From an uncultured Gemmatimonadota bacterium (GTDB lineage Bacteria; Gemmatimonadota; Gemmatimonadetes; Gemmatimonadales; GWC2-71-9): DNA of 11,327 bases. The notes below the pieces were generated by a model. It was not told where the DNA came from. It made no database searches and was given only the letters and a program-made list of their open reading frames with translations. Each line of letters begins with the position of its first letter. Position 1 is the stretch's first letter. This document shows positions 5,865 through 11,327 of the stretch, one piece after another. Made by a program: the position numbers and the translations under genes. The stretch lies in NCBI GenBank assembly GCA_946887295.1, contig CAMPKP010000120.1, forward strand, positions 1 through 11,327, given 5' to 3'.

Positions 5865-7990
5865 GTCGCGTAGTAGCGGCCGCCCTGGCGGGCCATCTCG
5901 GCGAGGGCCGGCGCCGGACGGAAGCGCTCGCCGTACTGGTCCTCCAGCTCGTGCAGGGTCGAGACCACCCGCGACGCGCCGAGATCGTCGATGGTCCGGA
6001 GAGGGCCGCCGCGGAACGCGGGGAAGCCGATGCCGTAGATCGCGCCGATGTCGCCGTCCCGCGCGCTCCGCACCACCTCCTCCGCGCATGCGGCCGCGGC
6101 CTCGTTGAGCATGGCGTAGACCAGCCGGCGCTCGATCAGCTCGGGGCTGACGTCCTCCGCCCGCCGGGTCCCGAGCAGGCCGTAGACGGAGGTGTCGGGG
6201 CCGGCCTTGTGCCTGTCGCGATAGCGATAGAACCCGCGGCCGTTCTTCCGGCCGAGGCGGCCGGCGGCGAGCATGCGGTCGAGCGCGTTCCCGGTCTTCA
6301 TCCGGTCGCCGAAGGCCGCGCCCATGGTCTCCGCCGCCTTGTGCGCGACGTCGAGCCCGACCTCGTCCAGCAGCGCGACGGGGCCCACCGGAAAGCCCCA
6401 GGCCGTCATCGTCCGATCGATCAGCTCGATGGGCACGCCTTCGGCCACCATCAGGCCGGCCTCGTTGAGGTAGGGCGAGAGGATGCGGTTCACCCAGAAC
6501 CCCGGGCGGTCGCCGACCACGATCACCGTCTTTCCCATCCGCCGGCCGAAGCGCACGGCCGTGACGATCGCCTCGGGGGCGGTGGCCTGGGTGGGGATCA
6601 CCTCCAGCAACGGCATCTTCTCGACCGGGGAGAAGAAGTGCATGCCCAGCACCCGCTCGGGCCGCAGCGCCTCGGCCGCGATCTCGTGGATCGGGATGGT
6701 GGACGTGTTGCTGGCGAAGATGGTGTCCGGCCGGGTCACGGCCTCGACCTCGGCCAGCACCCGGCGCTTGATCGCCAGATCCTCGAAGACCGCCTCGATC
6801 ACCAGGTCGGCGCGGCCGAAGCCGGCGTAGGTGTCGCCGCCGGAGAGGAGGGCGCTGAGCCGCTCGTGCTGCGGCCGGGTGATGCGGCGGCGCTCCAGCC
6901 GGCTCGCCAGGATGGCGTTCGCAGCGCCGAGCCCCTTCCCCACCCGGGCCAGATCGGCGTCCTTGAGCCGGGTATCCACCTCGACGTTGACGACCGCCGT
7001 CCCGGCGATGCCGGCGCCCATGAATCCCGCCCCCACCACGCCCAGCCGGCGGATCTGCCGGGGGCTGGCGGTGCCCGCCGCGATCCCGTCGTCCTTCTTG
7101 AGCGCCGTCGTGGCGAAGAAGATCTGCACCAGCTTGCGGGAGACGTCGCCCACGGCGAGATGGCCGAACGCGTGGTGCTCCTCGGCGAGTCCGGCGGTGA
7201 TGCCGTGCTCCAGACCGACGCGGACCGTCTCCAGCGCGGCGAGCGGCGCGGGGTAGTGGCCGCCGGTCCGCTTGAGCACCTGCGCCTTGGCGCCGCGATA
7301 CACCAGCCGGCGGCCCGCCGGTGTGCGATCGAGGACGAGCCCGGGCAGCCCGCCGCGCGGCTGGCGCCGCGGCAGCCCGCCCCGCACCAGCCGCTCCGCC
7401 GCGGCGATCGCGGTGTGAAGCAGGATGCTGCGCGGCACGACCTCGTCCACCAGTCCGATCCGCAGGGCCTTCGACGCGCGCTCGCTCCTGCCGGTCAGGA
7501 TCATGTCGAGCGCGGCGCGGAGTCCGATCAGCTGGGGCAGCCGCTGGCACCCGCCGGCACCCGGAATGAGTCCGAGCTGCACCTCGGGCAGGCCGAGCTG
7601 GGTCTTGGGATGGTCGGTCGCGACGCGATAGTGGCAGGCGAGCGCCAGCTCGAGGCCCCCGCCGAGGCAGGCGCCGTGGATCGCCGCGACGACCGGCTTC
7701 GGCAGCGTCTCCACCCGGCTCACCATCTCCTGGCCCTCGAAGCTCAGCCGCTCGGCCTCGGCCTGGGTCGTGAGGGCGGTGAACTCCTCGATGTCCGCCC
7801 CGGCGATGAAGGTGTCCGGCTTGCCGGAGACCAGCACCACGCCCTTGATGTCGGCGTCGTCGCGGAGCCTGATGAGCAGCGCCTCGAACTCGACCTTGAC
7901 GGCCGCGGTGAGCTTGTTGACCGGCTCGCCCGGGAGGTCGAAGGTGACGACGGCGATGGAGCCGTGCAGCTCGGTGGTGAATGCGGACAC
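5861..7990 (-). CDS. fadJ: Fatty acid oxidation complex alpha subunit: enoyl-CoA hydratase / 3-hydroxyacyl-CoA dehydrogenase
   Basis: A 709-residue bifunctional enzyme that hydrates trans-2-enoyl-CoA and then oxidises L-3-hydroxyacyl-CoA with NAD+ in beta-oxidation. The crotonase domain (about 1-190) has the oxyanion and catalytic motifs HGACLGGGLELALA (Glu114) and LGLPEVQLGLIPGAGG (Glu136). The dehydrogenase NAD-binding domain starts near 314 with GVVGAGFMGAG (317-327). Its catalytic residues are His451 (HFFSPVEKMP) and Glu463. Two C-terminal helical domains follow (FPVGPVALLDEVG near 533; YGIGFPAFRGGP near 652). Length and N-terminus fit E. coli FadJ (TSAF..., IAVV.FD.PGE) better than FadB. 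It starts at GTG 7990, 7 bp after fadI. An AGGG overlapping the fadI stop serves as ribosome binding site, 5 nt from the start. FadI should be its partner subunit. Confidence 0.97.
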   Translation of the reverse strand: MSAFTTELHGSIAVVTFDLPGEPVNKLTAAVKVEFEALLIRLRDDADIKGVVLVSGKPDTFIAGADIEEFTALTTQAEAERLSFEGQEMVSRVETLPKPVVAAIHGACLGGGLELALACHYRVATDHPKTQLGLPEVQLGLIPGAGGCQRLPQLIGLRAALDMILTGRSERASKALRIGLVDEVVPRSILLHTAIAAAERLVRGGLPRRQPRGGLPGLVLDRTPAGRRLVYRGAKAQVLKRTGGHYPAPLAALETVRVGLEHGITAGLAEEHHAFGHLAVGDVSRKLVQIFFATTALKKDDGIAAGTASPRQIRRLGVVGAGFMGAGIAGTAVVNVEVDTRLKDADLARVGKGLGAANAILASRLERRRITRPQHERLSALLSGGDTYAGFGRADLVIEAVFEDLAIKRRVLAEVEAVTRPDTIFASNTSTIPIHEIAAEALRPERVLGMHFFSPVEKMPLLEVIPTQATAPEAIVTAVRFGRRMGKTVIVVGDRPGFWVNRILSPYLNEAGLMVAEGVPIELIDRTMTAWGFPVGPVALLDEVGLDVAHKAAETMGAAFGDRMKTGNALDRMLAAGRLGRKNGRGFYRYRDRHKAGPDTSVYGLLGTRRAEDVSPELIERRLVYAMLNEAAAACAEEVVRSARDGDIGAIYGIGFPAFRGGPLRTIDDLGASRVVSTLHELEDQYGERFRPAPALAEMARQGGRYYAT

Positions 7991-7997
7991 GGCGGCC

Positions 7998-9290
7998 CTA
8001 TCGCTCCAGCACCATGGCGTAGCCCATGCCGCCCTGCGCGCAGATGGAGACGAGCCCGAACTGGACGTCCCGGCGGCGCATCTCGTTCGCGAGCGTCGTG
8101 ATCAGGCGGCCGCCCGTGGCCGCGAACGGGTGTCCGATCGCGATCGAGCCGCCCATCACGTTGGTGCGCTCCCAGTCCACTTCGCCCACCGGTCCGGCGA
8201 GACCCAGCCGCTCGGCCCAGGCCTGCGATCCCCACGCCTGCACGTTGGAGAGCACCTGCGCCGCGAAGGCCTCGTGGATCTCGAAGAGCCCCATGTCCCC
8301 CCAGGAGAGACCGGCGCGCTCCAGCGCCTTCGGCACCGCGTAGACCGGGCCCATGAGGAGCTGCCATCCCGGGTCCACCGCGGCCACGGCGTAGCTGCGC
8401 AGGTACGCCAGCGGCTGGTAGCCGAGGGCGGCGGCCTTCTCCTCGGCCATGAGCAGCACCGCCGACGCGCCGTCGGTGAGGGGCGAGGAGTTGCCGGCGG
8501 TCACCGAGCCGTATCGCCGGTCGAACACCGGCCGCAGGCCCGCGAGGGCCTCGAGGGAGGTGTCGGCGCGGATACCGTTGTCGGCGGTGATCGGCTGGTC
8601 CATGTTCCGGCCGCCGAACCAGGGCGCGATCTCGGCCGCGAGCCGGCCGTCGGCGGTGGCGGCGGCCGCGCGCTGGTGACTCCGAAGCGCGACCTCGTCC
8701 TGCGCCTCGCGGCCGATGTGGTTCTCCTTCGCCATCTTCTCGGCCGACTGCCCCATGCTCTCCCCGGTCGAGGGCTCCGCGATCGCCGGTGTCACCGGAA
8801 TCAGGTCGCGAGGGCGGGTTCGCCCGAAGGCGGCGACCCGGCCGCCCATGCTCCGGGCCCGGCCCGCATCCACCAGCACGCGACTGAAGCGGCGGGAATG
8901 GAGGATCGGGATGTCGGAGAGCGACTCGACGCCGCCGGCGAGGATCGTGTCGGCATTGCCCAGCGCGATCTGATCGGCCGCATTGGCGACGGCCTGCGCC
9001 GAGGAGGCGCAGGCGCGGTTGAGCGTGTAGGCCGGTACGCTGGGGAGGAGCTGCGGGAGAAGGCTCACCTCTCGGCCGACGTTCGGCGCGAGGACCGATG
9101 GCACCACCTGGCTGAAGATCACCTCGTCCACTTCCCGCCCGTCGAGCTCGCTGCGGAAGAGCAGCTCGCGCGCTGCGTGCCGCGCCAGAGCCACCGCGGA
9201 GACGTCCCGGAATGCGGTGCCGCTCTTCGCGAACGGCGTGCGTATCCCCGCGACGATGGCGACCCGTCGGCCGGGCCGGGACTGTGGCAT
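7998..9290 (-). CDS. fadI: 3-ketoacyl-CoA thiolase, fatty acid oxidation complex beta subunit
   Basis: A 430-residue thiolase that cleaves 3-ketoacyl-CoA with CoA to acetyl-CoA and a shortened acyl-CoA, the last beta-oxidation step. The nucleophile is Cys94 (NRACASSAQA). His339 (EIHEAFAAQ), His387 (GHPFAATGGR) and Cys417 (CAQGGMGYA) complete the active site. Many stretches match E. coli FadI rather than FadA, for example RIRTPFA-type start, RSHQRAA, RPVFDRR.GSVTA.NS.PLTDGA and YLRSYA. The length fits (FadI about 436). The ATG at 9290 is preceded by CGGAG, 4-5 nt away. The gene lies 24 bp after the methyltransferase and 7 bp before fadJ. The fadI-fadJ order, with the thiolase first, is the same as in E. 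coli fadIJ. Confidence 0.97.
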   Translation of the reverse strand: MPQSRPGRRVAIVAGIRTPFAKSGTAFRDVSAVALARHAARELLFRSELDGREVDEVIFSQVVPSVLAPNVGREVSLLPQLLPSVPAYTLNRACASSAQAVANAADQIALGNADTILAGGVESLSDIPILHSRRFSRVLVDAGRARSMGGRVAAFGRTRPRDLIPVTPAIAEPSTGESMGQSAEKMAKENHIGREAQDEVALRSHQRAAAATADGRLAAEIAPWFGGRNMDQPITADNGIRADTSLEALAGLRPVFDRRYGSVTAGNSSPLTDGASAVLLMAEEKAAALGYQPLAYLRSYAVAAVDPGWQLLMGPVYAVPKALERAGLSWGDMGLFEIHEAFAAQVLSNVQAWGSQAWAERLGLAGPVGEVDWERTNVMGGSIAIGHPFAATGGRLITTLANEMRRRDVQFGLVSICAQGGMGYAMVLER

Positions 9291-9314
9291 GTTGCTCCGG
9301 GTGAGAGGGGGGAC

Positions 9315-9860
9315 TTACTTCTTTACGGCCAGGACGCTCGCGACCGCCCGCCACCGCTCGGCGTCGACGGCTTCCAGCACCTCGCGGCCGTGTACGGCCG
9401 TGAGCGGTGCGATCAGCCGTGCCAGCTCACCGTGACGGAGCAGGTGGTGGTCCGAGGCAGGACCCCAGCCGAGCTCCCGCTGGGTGCTCAGGAACGTCTC
9501 CATCATCAGGAAGCCGCCAGGCTCGATCAACTCGATTATCTGGGGCATCTTGGCCCGGTCAAGATAATTGAACACGAGAACCGCATCAAAACCGCCGAGG
9601 CGCGGCCACGGCTGGTCGAGATCGGCCGCGACCCACTCGATGGCCAGGCCCTGGGCCTCCGCCCGCTCCCGCCCGGCGGTCAGACGTGCCTCGTCCCGGT
9701 CTATCGCGGTGACCCGGCCCCCAAGCGCCGCGGCGGCCAGACTGTGGCGGCCTTCGCCGCAGGCCAGATCCAGGACCCGCGCCCCAGGACCGATCCGATG
9801 ACCGTGCCACAGAAACCAGGTGCTGGGCCGGATGGACCGCGAGACGGGAGGCATGGTCAC
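9315..9860 (-). CDS. Class I SAM-dependent methyltransferase (TehB-like)
   Basis: A 181-residue Rossmann-fold methyltransferase. Motif I is VLDLACGEGRHS (29-40). Asp54 after the second strand (TAIDRD) should bind the SAM ribose. FDAVLVFNYLDR (91-102) and the post-motif region LIEPGGFLMMETF (111-123) follow. DHHLLRHGEL near 138 is a common feature of the TehB-related group annotated as tellurite resistance or unknown-substrate enzymes. The substrate is not predictable. GTG 9860 has GAGG 10 nt upstream; the alternative ATG at 9854 would give 179 residues. The N-terminal SRSIRPSTWFLWH stretch looks conserved in relatives, so a start further inside is unlikely. It is the first gene of the leftward operon and overlaps the divergent glpD at its 5' end. 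Part of it (about 9528-9600) is only about half GC. Confidence 0.9.
   Translation of the reverse strand: MTMPPVSRSIRPSTWFLWHGHRIGPGARVLDLACGEGRHSLAAAALGGRVTAIDRDEARLTAGRERAEAQGLAIEWVAADLDQPWPRLGGFDAVLVFNYLDRAKMPQIIELIEPGGFLMMETFLSTQRELGWGPASDHHLLRHGELARLIAPLTAVHGREVLEAVDAERWRAVASVLAVKK
9786..9789 (+). promoter_or_regulatory. Shine-Dalgarno supporting the glpD start at 9798
   Basis: AGGA lies 8 nt before ATG 9798, inside the antisense coding region of the methyltransferase. It favours the long GlpD start over the later CTG, which has no comparable signal. Confidence 0.4.
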
Positions 9861-11327
9861 GGGCGGCTGTCCTCACAGCGGGCGGCGCTCGACCAGCTCG
9901 CGGCGGAGCCGGCGGACATCCTGGTGATCGGCGGCGGCATCACCGGCGCGGGAGTCGCTCGCGACGCGGCGATGCGGGGACTCCGCGTGGTGCTGGTGGA
10001 GCAGAGCGACCTCGGCTCGGGCACCAGCTCGCGCTCCAGCCGTCTGGTGCACGGCGGCCTGCGCTACCTGGAGACCGGAGACCTGCGCCTGGTGCTGGAG
10101 GCCAATCGGGAGCGGCGGATCCTGCTCCGGATCGCCCCGCACCTGGTCTGGCCGCTGCGCTTCGTGTTTCCGCTGCACCGGGGAGACCGGCTGTCACTGG
10201 TGCGGCTGGGCGCCGGAATGTGGCTCTACGATCTCCTCGCCATGTTCCGCAATGTGCGGATGCACCGCATGCTGGGCAAGCGCGCCCTGCTCGAGGCCGA
10301 GCCGATGCTGCGGGAGCGCGGGCTCCGGGGAGGCGCCAGGTTCTACGACGCCCAGTGCGACGACGCGCGGCTGGTGCTGGCCACGGCGCGCTCGGCGATG
10401 CATCACGGGGCGCTGGTCGCCAACTACACGGCGGTGCTCTCGCTGGAGCGGACCGCCGGCCGGGTGGTCGGCGCCGAGGTGGAGGACCGGCTCACCGGCG
10501 AGCGGGCGACGATCAGGGCCAGCGTCGTGGTGAACGCCGCCGGGCCGTGGGCCGACCGGATCCGCACCATGGAGGACGCCGCCGCCGCCCGGCTGCTCCA
10601 GCCGACCAAAGGCGTCCACATCGTGGTGGACCGGAGCCGGCTCGATCACCGTGACGGCATCATCTTCCTGAGCCCGATAGACGGCCGGGTGCTGTTCATC
10701 CTTCCCTGGCGCGATCTCTCCTACATCGGCACCACCGACACCGACACCACGGAGACCCCCGACCACCTCCAGGTGACGCCGGACGAGATGGTGTATCTCC
10801 TCCGCTCGGCGAACGCCCGCTTCCCCGGCGCGAGACTCGGCCTGGAGGACATCCGCGGCGCGTGGGCCGGCCTGCGGCCCCTGCTGGCGAACAGCGCGGC
10901 GACGACGGAGAGCGGGCGCTCCCGCGAGCACGCGATCGTGCAGGGCTCGGGCGGGATGATCACCGTGGTCGGGGGGAAGCTGACGACCTACCGCACGATG
11001 GCGAAGGAGACCGTGGACCGGGCGGTGCGCGAGCTCCGCCTCCGCGAGGGGCGGCCGCGCGCGGTGGAGGCCGCCACCGACCGGGAGCCGCTGCCCGGCG
11101 GGGAGACCGACGACTTCACCGAGTTCCGGGCCCGGGGGCTCGAGCTGGGCGTGGTGCCGGAAAGCGTGGAGCATCTGATCCGCCACTACGGCACCGAGGC
11201 CGCGGGGATCTACAACCTGGGGGCCGTGGACCGCCGCCTCCTCCGCCGGTTGCTGCCGCCGCACCCCGCGATCGAGGCCGAGGTGCTGCATGCGGTGCGG
11301 CGGGAGCTGGCGCAGACGGTCGAGGAC
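9798..11327 (+). CDS. glpD: FAD-dependent glycerol-3-phosphate dehydrogenase (C-terminus beyond window)
   Basis: Oxidises sn-glycerol-3-phosphate to dihydroxyacetone phosphate at the membrane and passes electrons to quinone. 510 codons are present with no stop, so the gene continues past the window; probably a few dozen residues are missing. The FAD-binding fold starts with ILVIGGGITGAG (41-52), with acid Glu68 after the second strand. The family signature GTSSRSSRLVHGGLRYLE lies at 75-92. NAAGPWAD, GTTDTDT and GGKLTTYRTMAKE are further GlpD landmarks. ATG 9798 has AGGA at 9786-9789, 8 nt upstream. GTG 9804 is the only other canonical in-frame start before the FAD motif, so about 63 bp overlap the divergent methyltransferase. 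The first 22 residues (Gly/Pro/Arg-rich) look unlike a conserved GlpD N-terminus; a CTG at 9867 would give LSSQRAALDQLAAEP, closer to what relatives show. Confidence 0.94.
   Translation, partial: MTVPQKPGAGPDGPRDGRHGHGRLSSQRAALDQLAAEPADILVIGGGITGAGVARDAAMRGLRVVLVEQSDLGSGTSSRSSRLVHGGLRYLETGDLRLVLEANRERRILLRIAPHLVWPLRFVFPLHRGDRLSLVRLGAGMWLYDLLAMFRNVRMHRMLGKRALLEAEPMLRERGLRGGARFYDAQCDDARLVLATARSAMHHGALVANYTAVLSLERTAGRVVGAEVEDRLTGERATIRASVVVNAAGPWADRIRTMEDAAAARLLQPTKGVHIVVDRSRLDHRDGIIFLSPIDGRVLFILPWRDLSYIGTTDTDTTETPDHLQVTPDEMVYLLRSANARFPGARLGLEDIRGAWAGLRPLLANSAATTESGRSREHAIVQGSGGMITVVGGKLTTYRTMAKETVDRAVRELRLREGRPRAVEAATDREPLPGGETDDFTEFRARGLELGVVPESVEHLIRHYGTEAAGIYNLGAVDRRLLRRLLPPHPAIEAEVLHAVRRELAQTVED

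Noticed and set aside
4527..5873. Open frame of 448 codons on the + strand
   Set aside because: It crosses the kinase-hydrolase junction in antisense and shows no domain or ribosome binding site.
5951..8101. Open frame of 716 codons on the + strand opposite fadJ
   Set aside because: It is antisense to a clear FadJ, has an Arg/Gly/His/Pro-biased composition with no recognisable domain, and is explained by GC-rich codon use on the other strand.
10194..11291. Open frame of 365 codons on the - strand inside glpD
   Set aside because: Antisense shadow of glpD with His/Arg/Gly-rich translation.

Overview
The window is about 70% GC by eye and almost fully coding, with tightly packed genes and GTG starts. 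It looks like chromosomal DNA of a high-GC, Gram-negative-type bacterium. A member of the Gemmatimonadota or a relative is my best guess. The main clue is the 767-residue protein that joins a Ser/Thr kinase, a TolB-like domain and TPRs, an architecture abundant in Gemmatimonadota and Acidobacteriota. This assignment is inference. I saw no mobile element, CRISPR array, tRNA or rRNA.

Left part (1-2672). A poxvirus/Deinococcus-type DNA topoisomerase IB (144-1229, +) has a possible CRP-type site plus -10 box in front of it. It converges on a small blue-copper (cupredoxin) lipoprotein gene (1260-1691, -). The cupredoxin gene diverges from an AraC-family regulator with a cupin sensor domain (1857-2672, +). 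The 165 bp between these two genes is rich in dyad symmetry, including a nested inverted repeat.

Middle part (2676-9860, -). Five genes read leftward with junctions of 24, 7, -4 and 42 bp and are probably one transcription unit. In transcription order they are a class I SAM methyltransferase, fadI (3-ketoacyl-CoA thiolase), fadJ (enoyl-CoA hydratase/3-hydroxyacyl-CoA dehydrogenase), a membrane-anchored alpha/beta hydrolase whose GTG overlaps the fadJ stop, and the kinase-TolB-TPR protein. FadI and FadJ together catalyse the hydratase, dehydrogenase and thiolase steps of fatty-acid beta-oxidation.

Right part (9798-11327, +). The FAD-dependent glycerol-3-phosphate dehydrogenase glpD is divergent from the operon and runs off the window end without a stop. 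Its only canonical in-frame starts lie inside the first codons of the methyltransferase gene, so the two genes seem to overlap head-to-head by about 60 bp.

Together the hydrolase, FadI, FadJ and GlpD would suit use of acyl-glycerols or phospholipids: acids to beta-oxidation and glycerol-3-phosphate to glycolysis. The hydrolase substrate and any kinase control over this set are inference. I found no clearly new system. The most interesting points are the kinase inside a beta-oxidation operon, the overlapping divergent starts, the nested dyad at 1734-1784, and the class-II-like CRP promoter geometry before the topoisomerase gene. No gene-free stretch exceeds 300 bases; the longest are 1-143 and 1692-1856.
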